This document shows, one piece after another, positions 54,929 through 64,000 of a stretch of DNA of 64,000 nt. Position numbers and translations under genes: made by a program. The notes beneath the pieces were generated by a model, which saw only the letters and a program-made list of their open reading frames with translations, had not been told where the DNA came from and did not search any database. The number at the start of each line of letters is the position of its first letter. Positions within the stretch are counted from its first letter, which is position 1. The stretch comes from Tricholomella constricta. Taxonomy: Eukaryota; Basidiomycota; Agaricomycetes; Agaricales; Lyophyllaceae. The stretch spans positions 79,107-143,106 of the forward strand of contig JAACJP010000025.1 in NCBI GenBank assembly GCA_013368375.1. Reading direction: 5' to 3'.

Positions 54929-56680
54929 ATGTCGTCTGGACAAGAATCACTGAGTTTTCGAGGAAACTCAAGAGGGGGAGGAACGCGTGGACGCCTCGGT
55001 CGCAATAACCGCAGCGCTACGAGTAATTCACCTCGCGTACAACATGCGCAACAAACTATGCAACCGCAAAACCAAGCACAGTCTCCACTGTCGTTTGGAT
55101 CGATAGCATACCAGCCAACAATGGTACCGAGCTATCAGCCGTTCGAAGGACAGAATCCTCCCAACACAGGCGAGACGCCTGCTCCTGGACCCGCCGTTGA
55201 GCGCCTGCATGCTCCAATGGATGTCGATGGACATGGAGCAGGGCAACTCGAGCCTGGACAGCTGCCTGATGCTAAGAACAGAAGCGTCGAGATGGGACGC
55301 CCCTCACAACAGCATGGTGGTAACAAACCACACCGCCCAAAGGGGGGTGAACGAGCCGTCGAAGAGAAGGAAGGAAATCCCTCGAACTCTCACGGAAATA
55401 CTCGAGGTACGCATGCTGCGCCACGCAACGCACCACATGCTAATATGGGAACGAACCCAGACGGTATATTCAACCGCCTCGAGACCGTCGGAGTAGCACC
55501 CGACTTTGTGGTCGACTTCATCCATGATGGAATGGCAAGGGTCGTGATAGGACAACTACTCGACACCATTGACCGCCTTCAACGAGAAGTTGACCAGCAA
55601 ACTATGGCTAAACACCACATCACCGAGGAGCTGCAACGCGCGCTACGTAAGCGCCCCGCATCGCTGAACGTGATGCCTTATACCGACAAGCGTAGTCGGA
55701 CGCAGGGTCCTCAGACCGCAGCCACATCAGTGCAGTCCACGGCGCCAGCGCAAGAAATAGGATCTGCGCCCACAAGCGCCGCCAAAGTACCTCTAGTGAT
55801 CCCCACTATTGAGGTCTTTCCTCTTGGCGTACCTCCGCACATTGATGCTGGACGTATTGTACTTACGATACGTCAGGCCTTTGCGGTGCCCGAGCAGATG
55901 CCCATCGAGGATGTACGATTGGTCGACGCTAGCTCGCCTGCCGATGAACCGATGCAAGAGACTGTAGAGCCCTCTACCATCGGTACGCTGAAGGAGGAAC
56001 CAGCAAGCGAAACCGTCGACGAGCGTAGCTTACGAATGAAGCACAACGCCTCAGTCCGCCGCGACCGCCTTGCTGCAGACCGAGAAGCCAACGAACACTT
56101 GAAGTATAACTTCGAGACATTCGTCGGACGCATTCCAGATACTATTGGCGTACTACACATCAATGGTACTCCCGAACGCCACAATGCGTTTGGTGGACTC
56201 GTGGAATGCCCTTCACCCATTGGATCGCATCCCTGACCACTTACCTTCCACGGCAAGCCTTGGTTGCTTAGCTCTTCCTGAGGAGCATGCCGCCAACTTA
56301 ACCAAAACGGACGTAATCCGTACTCTTCTTGCCAATCGACTACCTGTCGCTTGGATTGATCATGCATATCCCTACGGCCTCCACTACTTGGATGCGCATT
56401 ATACGGGAACCACAATTGATCGTACACTACACGACAATGTGGACGACGACCGACTTGTTCGGCTATGTCGTTACGGGATACCCCCGGCCATTCCTCAATG
56501 GGATGGATGGCGACAGCCGACCCGCGATGATATCGCTAGACTCCACGTACTACTCGACTGTGAGAAAGAGCGAGGACTGGACACTGCGCACGCTCGCGGC
56601 CTACACCCTGTAGGATACGACATCACGTCGATGAAATTCATCACCGGACGTGACCGCGAAGCTACTGTACTCTACGATGG
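54929..56680 (+). pseudogene. third ORF of element F, with internal deletion
   Basis: The open frame starts at ATG 54929, 141 bp after the integrase stop. It encodes a Pro/Gln-rich N-terminus, a block with FIHDGMARVVIGQLLDTIDRLQ (counterpart in G: FLDDGMAQLVVTQLLD), a helical/charged region, and IGVLHINGTPERHN (counterpart in G: LGVVFINGRHERDN). At 56195-56205 the sequence jumps to the C-terminal region known from 230 onward of the first copy, out of frame. About 300 codons present in element G are missing. The C-terminal frame (56145-56680) then runs into element G. Confidence 0.7.
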
Positions 56681-56901
56681 TGTAACGGGGTTACAAGATT
56701 GGGGACCTTGCTGTGCACGCTAGACGTAAGTTTGACAAGTCTGTCGATTGCTACGTATAGGTGTACAAGGTCTACTGTTTAATTATGTAATGTAAAGGAT
56801 TAAATAGGCAACACCGGACGGTGTTGCCAAACAATAGCGTAATCGTGTCGATAAGATACGATTAGATCAAATTAGTCGATAAGATAGTAAGCGCCCTTAC
56901 A
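56681..56901 (-). repeat. 3' LTR of element G (221 bp)
   Basis: On the + strand it begins TGTAACGGGGTTACA, itself a hairpin, and ends GCGCCCTTACA. The inner edge abuts a purine tract. A 9-base stem (GGCAACACC/GGTGTTGCC) lies at about 56809-56830. Confidence 0.8.
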
Positions 56902-56912
56902 TACCCCCCTTT
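56902..56912 (-). other. polypurine tract of element G
   Basis: TTAAAGGGGGGTA on the - strand directly precedes the LTR. It resembles the tract of family F (AAAGGGGGG). Confidence 0.65.
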
Positions 56913-57277
56913 AAGATCGCTAGTAGCGATCTTCACCAGGGAGTAATGCAATAAGTAATAATAAAATTAAGGCAAGAGGGAGGGTGTAGGTCCCGGCGAC
57001 CTACACCCAATATCGCTTGCAAAGAAATACGTATTACTGGTACGTATTCATGACCGAATACATAGTGGAGACAATAGTTCCACTACACGGCCTCCAAGTG
57101 CCGCCCGAGGTGGCATGGGATTGAGGACATCCGGTGTTGCGTATATTTGAGTACGCGACCTGCGGGTTGCTCCTCGGGAGTAAGGTGGTCTGCACCTGAC
57201 AATGGCGGTCGTCCCGACGATACCTCCTGCGTGTCGAGGTCGGTTCGTTGACGGGGGGATTAAGTTGTCTCCCCGAC
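56913..57277 (-). other. 3' untranslated region of element G
   Basis: No ORF. It contains strong hairpins: AAGATCGCT/AGCGATCTT at 56913-56933 and an 11-base stem at 56982-56992 with 56998-57008, and an 8-base stem near 57027-57050. Confidence 0.5.
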
Positions 57278-60175
57278 CTATGACTCCATCACTGTGTCGG
57301 GGTCGGTGGGGTTGGATTCCACCGGACCCTGGCTAGTGGTAATCACTGCCAGTGATAGAGGCCCTGTGAGGGCCGACACGGGGTCCACTTGGGTTTCGGT
57401 AGCTCCTATTGGAGCTGCCACGACTGTGGAAGGTGTCGCGGGGGCAGGTGTGAGTGCCGCCGGGTCCGCCATTTCGACGTTGGTAGACGTCGATCCCGAT
57501 GGAGCGGGAGTGTGCAGGTCCGGAGGGGGAAACTCCCCTCTCCGAACACGGAGTTCTCGGAAATGTGGGTCTTCACCCACAAACATCCATTCCACACTGG
57601 ATAAACAATCCAGCCCCTCGTTCTGAAACTCCAAGCGCATTAACGTTTGAATGCGCGTGATGTCGTCGGTGGTAGGATGGTACCACCCGTCCCATTCCGG
57701 AATGGCGGGTCGCACACCCAATTGATCGAGTCGACGCACGCGATCGTCGTCAACATTGTGGAACAGGTCCTTATGAGGACCTGCAGTAGAGTAGTTATGG
57801 TCTAAATAGTGTAGACCATAAGTATAACTGTGGTTTATCCAACTAATTGGAATACCACAGTTAATAAGGTGTTGTAGGACACCTTGTTCCGTCAGCCGCC
57901 CTTCGGGAGCGGTAGGTTGGATCCGAGGGATAATAACCTCGGGTCCGGTAATCGGCGTGAACGGCCGATCAGGGTTGGCCTCGTTATGGGCCGCCACCGC
58001 TTCTGCATAGAAGTATGGCCGTGCGGTGATGGTTGCGAAGATTCGCATAAACCATGCCCGCATACTATGAGTTACTGGCGACAATATGTTCGCCAGTAAG
58101 TATCCCCAGGTCCCGCGACGATGAACGCGGAACCGGTAGTCCATGACGATACCTCCATATTGGTTCTTAGAACCAATACGCCCATGGTGAATCATATGTC
58201 GACACCAATGTTCGACATCCAATGCATGAGCTGGGCCGGGTTGGGGGAGACCAGCTCCTCGTGTCGGCTTGTCATGCCGATATTCGAATGCTTTATCCGG
58301 CCGTCTAATGACCGGGGCATTCCAGATGGGTGACCGTTCACTGAACGGTCGTGAGACGCTTCGGAATTCGCCCATGGCTGCACGAGCCATGGCTCGGTCG
58401 CGCAAGTGAGGCGCGACCGACAGGGTGATCCGACGGAATTCTCTGAAGAGCATAAAGGCCTCGGCCCGCTCTTCATCCCTCACCCCATGGCGTCGGTTAT
58501 TGATCAGCTCATAGAGCTGATCAACTTCACGGGGGTTCATTGGGAACCCACATGGTGCGACGGCATACAGCCGTCCATCTGAGGGACGGGAGTTTTGTCC
58601 CGTCCCTAGCTCGCTCTCTGAGACGCGAGCTGCTGTGCCTAGCGCAAAGGCACAATTCTGGGCGGACGACACATATACCGTCCGCGACACCATATCCCAG
58701 AAGCGGTTGTCCCGCTCGTGGCGGCCGTTGATAAAGACCACCCCAAGCTCTTCAGGGATCCGTCCCGGCGCCTCCTTCTCAGCTTTGCGAGCCATATTCT
58801 CGCGATGCTGCTTCTGCCTGGCAGCCTTCTTCTTGCTGACGGGTTTCTCGTCGTCGGAGGACTCGCCGTAGTCCGACTCGTCCATAAATTCGGCGTACGG
58901 GTCAGACGCCTTTTGTTTGCCTTTGCCCTTTGGCGGAGGCGATGGGGGCTGCACCATCGTAGTGGGTGGTGCAGGGGATGGTGCCAGCAAGGTATACTTG
59001 CCAACAGGTTCCTTCTTTTGGGAACCTCTCTCCGGGTTCCGTACCCGGCTTTCTCCCGGGGTCGGTAGTGGGAGTAATGCTCCCGCTATCTGTTGCTGTT
59101 GCGGTGCCTGCACCGCGGATGTCGATGATGTCGACGCCCTTCGCTCAACTTCTCGAGCCGGTAAGGGACGCACTTCGCACGTCCCTCGGTCCTCGCGACG
59201 CTCCTCTCGTTGAGGACCATAATCAAGTGGGCGCTCATCACGCCACACTTCCTGGTCGGGGTGGCGGTCGAACCGCCGATACTCTTGTTCCGGGCGTCGT
59301 TCCTGACGCCTGGGTTCATATAAGGTGTGTTCTTCTCGCCGCACCTCGGTCTGCAGTCTTTTCATGGGTCGGGACAATGGTCCCTCCCTGCGATCTGGCG
59401 ACGCCACTGCCGGTCGCTTTTTTGCCAGGCTGAGTTGCTCAGCCATGGCCGACTCTCTCGCCTTCACGCGTCTCAAGTCCGCGCGAACTCCATTGTACGC
59501 ATCAAGCAGCTGGGTTACAACCAGCTGCGCCATCCCGTCGTCCAAGAAATCACAAAACTCGCGGTGAATACCCGCGTCTTCCAATCGGTCCAAGATAGAC
59601 GAAAGGAGACCATCGTCTGCAAATGGTCTCCTCGAACTTGACGCAGACGACGCTGCGCGATCGTCTGCCGGCCTCCGCGAACTCGACACAAACGACCCTC
59701 TTTGTTCGTCTGCATATGGTGCGACATATTGCCGCGCCGGTTCGCTGCGCGCCACTTGCGCCGGTGGAGTAGGTGTTTTTTGACGACTTTGGTCGTCCAC
59801 CTCCATCTTCTCTGACTCGTTGTACCGCGTATTTTGCGGTACGGTTGGGGCGGGCATTTGGGGGTACCACATCAGTGGTGGGTACCCCATGAAGCTCTGC
59901 ATGGATGGCATATGTTGATATGCCATCGACGGTGGGTAGAACCCACCCGTCTGTGGTTGTTGCCCCTGGTGGGGCGGTTGGCTCATGTGGCCAACCATAG
60001 GGTATAATTGTTGCCCCTGATGGGGCGGTTGCCCCTGGTGGGGCAGTTGGCTCATGTGGCCAACCGATGGGTATTGAAATGCTTGGGGCTGCACGCCCAT
60101 ATAGGTTGGGGGCGGGGGCGCGCTTTCCGCGCGTCCCTGCACCTCCTCCCCTTTTGGACTCGATCCCGAGGCCAT
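57278..60175 (-). CDS. third ORF of element G, 965 residues, unknown function
   Basis: An uninterrupted frame starting 200 bp after the pol stop. Residues 1-150 are Gln/Pro/Tyr-rich with GHMSQPPHQGQ-type repeats. A conserved block with FLDDGMAQLVVTQLLD lies near 215, followed by a long charged Arg/Glu region, a Lys-rich stretch (KKKAARQKQHRENMARK), and a globular part from about 500 (LGVVFINGRHERDN, YVSSAQNCAFALGTAARV, GFPMNPREVDQLYELINNRR). The C-terminal module shared with the first copy follows (YGLHYLD, NVDDDR, IPEWDGW), then a Pro/Thr tail. No signal peptide, membrane segment, knuckle or nuclease motif is seen. Intactness and conservation with family F argue for a real protein used by the element. 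Confidence 0.8.
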   Translation of the reverse strand: MASGSSPKGEEVQGRAESAPPPPTYMGVQPQAFQYPSVGHMSQLPHQGQPPHQGQQLYPMVGHMSQPPHQGQQPQTGGFYPPSMAYQHMPSMQSFMGYPPLMWYPQMPAPTVPQNTRYNESEKMEVDDQSRQKTPTPPAQVARSEPARQYVAPYADEQRGSFVSSSRRPADDRAASSASSSRRPFADDGLLSSILDRLEDAGIHREFCDFLDDGMAQLVVTQLLDAYNGVRADLRRVKARESAMAEQLSLAKKRPAVASPDRREGPLSRPMKRLQTEVRREEHTLYEPRRQERRPEQEYRRFDRHPDQEVWRDERPLDYGPQREERREDRGTCEVRPLPAREVERRASTSSTSAVQAPQQQQIAGALLPLPTPGESRVRNPERGSQKKEPVGKYTLLAPSPAPPTTMVQPPSPPPKGKGKQKASDPYAEFMDESDYGESSDDEKPVSKKKAARQKQHRENMARKAEKEAPGRIPEELGVVFINGRHERDNRFWDMVSRTVYVSSAQNCAFALGTAARVSESELGTGQNSRPSDGRLYAVAPCGFPMNPREVDQLYELINNRRHGVRDEERAEAFMLFREFRRITLSVAPHLRDRAMARAAMGEFRSVSRPFSERSPIWNAPVIRRPDKAFEYRHDKPTRGAGLPQPGPAHALDVEHWCRHMIHHGRIGSKNQYGGIVMDYRFRVHRRGTWGYLLANILSPVTHSMRAWFMRIFATITARPYFYAEAVAAHNEANPDRPFTPITGPEVIIPRIQPTAPEGRLTEQGVLQHLINCGIPISWINHSYTYGLHYLDHNYSTAGPHKDLFHNVDDDRVRRLDQLGVRPAIPEWDGWYHPTTDDITRIQTLMRLEFQNEGLDCLSSVEWMFVGEDPHFRELRVRRGEFPPPDLHTPAPSGSTSTNVEMADPAALTPAPATPSTVVAAPIGATETQVDPVSALTGPLSLAVITTSQGPVESNPTDPDTVMES

Positions 60176-60375
60176 ATTTTGATAGTCGGTGCGGCTGTCG
60201 CCGCCCCGAGTCGCGTCGTTGCTTTAATTTGCTCCTGCGGTTGGGTACATGTTGTGGTTGTTGGTTGAAAATTTGGTTGCGCGTCCTAGCGCCAAAACAT
60301 ATTTAACCTTCTGTCATAACTTTTGATGGTTATGTAATTTTTCTGATCGCTGTGATCACATGACCGCGCCACATT

Positions 60376-63300
60376 CTAGGTTCGTCGCGGCAACCTCGAT
60401 GCGCTGCCCACCCCTTGCAATTCCAAGTAGCGGTCCAATGCCGCTAACTTGTTACAATTGTTGTGTGATTCCCAGGTGGTGTCACCTAGACTCCACCTAA
60501 CTTGGTATTCCACTTTATTATTTTGGGTCCATCTATGGCCGAAAATCTCTTCGACAAACCATTCGTGATCGTCCGGCGCCCCAAAATCATAGGGCTCCAG
60601 GTGAGTTCTATTAGGGAACATTGCATCGTTTGTTGCGTAGTATGGGCGCAACAGCGATATGTGAAATGTTGGATGTATTCGATGCTCCATAAGCGCCGTA
60701 GGTAATTCCAGCGTATAGTTCGACGTGTCTGGCATGGCCTTCAATACTTTGTAGGGCCCGACGATTTTCGGACATAATTTCCGGGCGCGTCCCTTGGGAA
60801 GGTTCAAGTTCTTGGTAGATAAATATACCAAGTCACCCCCCTTTATTTCCGGACCAGTGGATCGACGCCTGTTTGCCTCGCGCGTTTGAAATACGCGCGT
60901 TTCGATTATAGCGTCATGCGCATCCGCTATGTTCTGCAATGCGCGTTCAGCGTATTCCCGAATTCCCTTTGGTATTACGCTGTCTGAGCGTATCTCTTTC
61001 AACATGGACGGCATGTATCCACCATTCAACTCAAATGGAGCGAACTTGGTGGTAGCCGATACGCTCGCATTTATTGCGAACTCAGCCATGGGTATACGAT
61101 CTACCCAATCCTTTTGGTCATGCCTTACAACGGCGCGAAATATCTGGCCAATACTACAATTGGCTCGCTCCGTCTGTCCATCCGTCTGAGGATGGAAAGA
61201 TGTCGACATTAGAAGCTTAGCTCCTAATAATTTATGTAGTTCGCGCCACCAGCGCGAAGTAAACTTAGAATCTCGGTCGCTTACGATCGAGCTTGGCAGG
61301 CCATGTAACCTGACGATCTCCCGTAGGTATACCCATGATAATTGGGCTGCCGTCATCGTCGTATGTATGGGTATCATATGCACCATACTCGTCATACGAC
61401 AAATTACTACCCATAGATAGTTATATCCCTTTGATTCTGGAAATGGACCGATAAAGTCCATTCCGATAGAGTCCCAAGGCTTAGTGGGTACTGGCAGGGA
61501 ATGTAGTTTCCCTAACGGTTTCTGATTTGACGTCTTGATCTGCTGGCAATACTCGCACGTTTTACAAAACGTACGAACGGTCGTGGCTAGTGATGGCCAC
61601 CAATACCATCGTCGAATATATTCAGTAGTCCGTTCGGCACCGAAATGGCCCATAGTTTTATGGGCTTGCTCAACAATTGACGTGATGATCTCGGGTTCTC
61701 GCGGTATGCATAGAACGCTATCATTTATAGTGTTCGTGGTCCAAATAAGATTGTCTTTCGTGGTGAACGTACGAAAGTCCGTTGGGTTAGTGAGAATCAC
61801 TGAAAATAGTTTATCCTTTGGGTATCCAAGGATAACGTCGTTACGGATCTTCTCGTCCGTTTTGTCTGGGGGAGGGGCAACTGTGTCCCTTCCGAGGACC
61901 ATATCTCCGACCGTACGTTCCCGTTCGGTTGGCCTCTGGCTTTTTTGAAGGTGTGACGATGGTCCGGATGCGATACTTGGTGCCGCAGCCTCCATTATCT
62001 GAGCTTCGACATCTCGATCCTCCTGGCGTTCTTGAAGACGCTTGCTTCGACGTATTTCTACGTCTTTCATCGTTCGAATCTCAACTACTTTTTCCACGAT
62101 TTCATGGTATCGTGGTACTGGTAGATCTTCACCAGTAGGATCGATTCTAGCATCGGCAGCTACGAAGTCGTGGACGTCGTAACGATCGTGATGGTTATCG
62201 CTCTCGAAGTATCGCGATAGACAATCGGCGACTTTATTCAGTTCGCCTTTCACATAGGTAATGTCGAAGTTAAATCGCGACATGTATTCCATCCATCGAC
62301 GCTGCCTAGGTGATAAATTCACCTGGGTCTTAAAGAATTCGAGGGCTTTGTGGTCGGTAATGATGTGGATTTTATAACCCACAAGTTTATCCTCCCACTT
62401 AAGTAATGCTTCGAGGATAGCTAAGGTTTCGAGTTCATGCACAGCGTAATTCTGCTGTGCATTCGTGAATTTTTTGGACATGAATCCAGCCGGCTGAGCT
62501 TGGATCCATGTAGGTCCTTGACCATACATCGCACCGGCGCCTGACTTGGAGGCGTCACATATAATCCAAATTGGTTTGTCTGTCTTCGGTTGAATAGGCC
62601 GAATAATTGGCGTCGTGCAACATATATGCTTTATCATTTCAAAGCATCGTTGATGAATTGGTCTCCAATAGAATGGCGACCCATTCTCGGTCATCGCCAT
62701 TAGTGGCCCAGTGTACGCGGATATATCTGGGAGGAATTGACCCAGATAATTAACCAGTCCAACGAGTCGCTGTATATCGTTGTAATTCCGTGGAATCCTC
62801 CAATCGCGAATCCGTGCCAATTTATCGGCGTCGGGGTGAATTCCTTGGTCGTCGATTATATGACCAAGGCAATCGACGCGATCCGAATATAGTTCGCATT
62901 TCTTCCACTTCAAATAAAGGGACTGTTCGCGTAATCGTTCGAACACTACTCGAAGATGATCTTCATGTTCTTCGATGGAGTTCGAGAATATGAATATGTC
63001 GTCCAAGTATACATGCATAAACTTCCCAATGACGTCCCGAAAAATTGACGTCATTAATCGTTGAAATGTTGCGGGGGCGTTACAGTCCCCGATCTGCATT
63101 ATGTTGCTAACGTACGTTCCCGCTATCGTTGCAAAGGCGGTCTTGTGTACGTCCTTCTCGAGGATGCGTACTTGTTCGTACGCATCCGTTAAGTCAATCT
63201 TTGATCGTATCTTCCCTCTGGCAACATCCTCGCGAATGATTTCTTGGTCTGGCAAGGGCGTAACGTCCTTGATCGTGTTGTCGTTACGCTGCCGTGCGTC

Positions 63301-63687
63301 CAAGGGTGTTCTCAGGGAGCCGTCTTTTTTCGGGATACATAGCAACGGTGCTGCTTGCTTTACCGAACGAGGCTCCCACCATTTAGAGTCTGTATACCGA
63401 TTGACCTTCGCGTAGAATTCCTCGCGAAGGGACAATGGGCACCTCAGTGCGTGGTACTGGTATTGTTTCTCATCGTCGATGAGAGTAATCTCGTGATTGA
63501 CTTCCCGCCAGGGTGGTAGCTGTTGTTTCGTACCACCCACCATATCTTCGAATTCGTCATGCCATTGCTGGCGAAGTCGTGGATAATCTTCCGCGGTAAG
63601 GCCTCCATTGGGTGCCTTACCTTTTCCGTTCACCGTTCTTGCAACGCGAATGTGTGCTGGTGTCTTTATTGCTAGGTTTAACATCAA
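60376..63687 (-). CDS. pol of element G: RT, RNase H, integrase, chromodomain
   Basis: 1103 codons without a break. RT at about 60-290 (KIDLTDAYEQVRI, IGDCNAPATFQRLM, YLDD with Asp 229-230). RNase H (IICDASKSGAGAMY, HELETLAILEALL, ITDHKALEFF). Linker, then integrase zinc region (H..H, CKTCEYC), GMDFIGPF, SDRDSKF, GQTERANC, GDLVYLSTKNLNL, and a chromodomain at the C-terminus (FVEEIFGHRW, VRWSLGDTTWES). The frame is open only from 63687, probably not a true start: the protease-RT linker continues upstream in other frames, so either a frameshift mutation or programmed frameshifting separates it from gag-protease. Confidence 0.85.
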   Translation of the reverse strand: MMLNLAIKTPAHIRVARTVNGKGKAPNGGLTAEDYPRLRQQWHDEFEDMVGGTKQQLPPWREVNHEITLIDDEKQYQYHALRCPLSLREEFYAKVNRYTDSKWWEPRSVKQAAPLLCIPKKDGSLRTPLDARQRNDNTIKDVTPLPDQEIIREDVARGKIRSKIDLTDAYEQVRILEKDVHKTAFATIAGTYVSNIMQIGDCNAPATFQRLMTSIFRDVIGKFMHVYLDDIFIFSNSIEEHEDHLRVVFERLREQSLYLKWKKCELYSDRVDCLGHIIDDQGIHPDADKLARIRDWRIPRNYNDIQRLVGLVNYLGQFLPDISAYTGPLMAMTENGSPFYWRPIHQRCFEMIKHICCTTPIIRPIQPKTDKPIWIICDASKSGAGAMYGQGPTWIQAQPAGFMSKKFTNAQQNYAVHELETLAILEALLKWEDKLVGYKIHIITDHKALEFFKTQVNLSPRQRRWMEYMSRFNFDITYVKGELNKVADCLSRYFESDNHHDRYDVHDFVAADARIDPTGEDLPVPRYHEIVEKVVEIRTMKDVEIRRSKRLQERQEDRDVEAQIMEAAAPSIASGPSSHLQKSQRPTERERTVGDMVLGRDTVAPPPDKTDEKIRNDVILGYPKDKLFSVILTNPTDFRTFTTKDNLIWTTNTINDSVLCIPREPEIITSIVEQAHKTMGHFGAERTTEYIRRWYWWPSLATTVRTFCKTCEYCQQIKTSNQKPLGKLHSLPVPTKPWDSIGMDFIGPFPESKGYNYLWVVICRMTSMVHMIPIHTTMTAAQLSWVYLREIVRLHGLPSSIVSDRDSKFTSRWWRELHKLLGAKLLMSTSFHPQTDGQTERANCSIGQIFRAVVRHDQKDWVDRIPMAEFAINASVSATTKFAPFELNGGYMPSMLKEIRSDSVIPKGIREYAERALQNIADAHDAIIETRVFQTREANRRRSTGPEIKGGDLVYLSTKNLNLPKGRARKLCPKIVGPYKVLKAMPDTSNYTLELPTALMEHRIHPTFHISLLRPYYATNDAMFPNRTHLEPYDFGAPDDHEWFVEEIFGHRWTQNNKVEYQVRWSLGDTTWESHNNCNKLAALDRYLELQGVGSASRLPRRT

Positions 63688-63755
63688 ACCTAGCTCGTAG
63701 TTTTACGAGAGCAAAGTCACTCTCATCCTTCACTGGTAACCGATACAACGGCCAT

Positions 63756-64000
63756 TTAGCCCGTTGTATATTCACCGGAAAATTTCATTTCCGTTGGCTC
63801 CGATACTTCCTCAGGCCGTGATTTCGGTATGCTTGTCCTCGACGTGCCTACATTTCTTCCTTCGTGAGCCCGCATTGATGCTATTACTGCGTTCCATTCT
63901 TGCGGCATCTGTGGGTCGAACATCCACTCATATTGTGGGTGTGGATTTGGTCTATCCCAAAATGATCGATTACTCGCATTCGTATACGGCTCTGATTCCA
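63756..64000 (-). CDS. end of upstream gag-protease ORF of element G (partial)
   Basis: From the window edge the - strand frame reads SFWDRPNPHPQYEWMFD and EWNAVIASMRAH, matching the same region of element F (FWDRPVPHPHVDWVYD, EWNEVIASMHAY), and stops with TAA at 63758-63756. The knuckle and protease would lie beyond the window. The stop lies between protease and RT, about 70 bp before the pol frame opens. Confidence 0.65.
   Translation of the reverse strand, partial: ESEPYTNASNRSFWDRPNPHPQYEWMFDPQMPQEWNAVIASMRAHEGRNVGTSRTSIPKSRPEEVSEPTEMKFSGEYTTG

Larger units (their letters stand above)
47586..56680 (+). mobile_element. Ty3/gypsy element, family F, with chromodomain and third ORF
   Basis: Order on the + strand: deleted 5' LTR (47586-47676), gag leader, gag-protease-RT-RNase H (49180-52914), integrase-chromodomain (to 54787) and third ORF (54929-56680). 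The 3' end is replaced by element G, which begins at 56681. The chromodomain places it with chromoviruses. Two in-frame stops, two pol frameshifts and a deletion in the third ORF make it non-functional. Confidence 0.85.
56681..64000 (-). mobile_element. Ty3/gypsy element G, hairpin-rich, with third ORF
   Basis: Inserted into the third ORF of element F at 56681. On the - strand: tail of an upstream gag/protease ORF (64000-63756), pol (63687-60376), third ORF (60175-57278), 3' untranslated region, purine tract and 3' LTR (56901-56681). The 5' end is outside the window; the base pairs before 56681 (GATGG) would be the target duplication. The pol proteins are close to those of element F but the DNA is well diverged and unusually rich in short inverted repeats. 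Confidence 0.85.

Noticed and set aside
57278..60175. Third ORF of element G as an envelope gene
   Set aside because: Position fits, but there is no signal peptide, transmembrane segment or cleavage-like site in the protein.

Overview
The window looks like a repeat-dominated stretch of a filamentous basidiomycete (Agaricomycete) nuclear genome. The evidence is the short introns (46-67 nt with CT-A-AY branch sites), a C2-NACHT-WD40 receptor-like gene, an HMG-box gene, a KDZ transposase with its CxC5/CxC6 cysteine clusters, and many LTR and tyrosine-recombinase retrotransposons. No bacterial-style operon, rRNA, tRNA or CRISPR was recognised.

Layout. 1-1289 is the 3' end of a Ty3/gypsy element (family F) whose LTR cuts a KDZ transposase gene (1290-2915). 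A decayed phosphoinositide phospholipase C (3055-4155, + strand) faces a three-exon Cys-rich gene of unknown function (6385-4306, - strand). 6881-12143 is a DIRS-order retrotransposon on the - strand with gag, RT/RNase H and tyrosine recombinase, and split direct repeats. 12144-22798 is mostly unassigned sequence around one good gene, an HMG-box protein (16114-17309). 22799-28224 is a seven-exon NLR-like gene with a C2 domain, a repetitive linker, NACHT and 14 nearly identical WD40 repeats.

28349-47032 is one old Ty3/gypsy element (C, - strand) split by later insertions. A 1.75-kb non-autonomous LTR element (E, 43988-45738, TSD tatcc) sits in its RT. An unclassified ~0.95-kb insert (D) sits in its integrase. 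D carries a Ty1/copia element (A, 31701-42455, TSD gggaa), and A carries an intact copia element (B, 33144-38586, TSD actgg, apparently identical LTRs). The order of events is therefore readable: C, then D, then A, then B, with E independent.

47586-56680 is a second family F Ty3 element (+ strand, gag-pol-chromodomain with stops and frameshifts plus a third ORF). It is cut by element G (56681-64000, - strand), a related Ty3 element with a long pol ORF and a 965-residue third ORF downstream of pol.

Most notable are: the saturation of element G with short near-perfect hairpins in coding and noncoding parts; the conserved non-envelope-like third ORF shared by families F and G; the NLR gene with its homogenised WD40 array; the PAT/Ngaro-like split repeats of the DIRS element; and the four-deep nesting with intact copia B at the centre. 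All boundaries come from reading by eye; no database search was possible.
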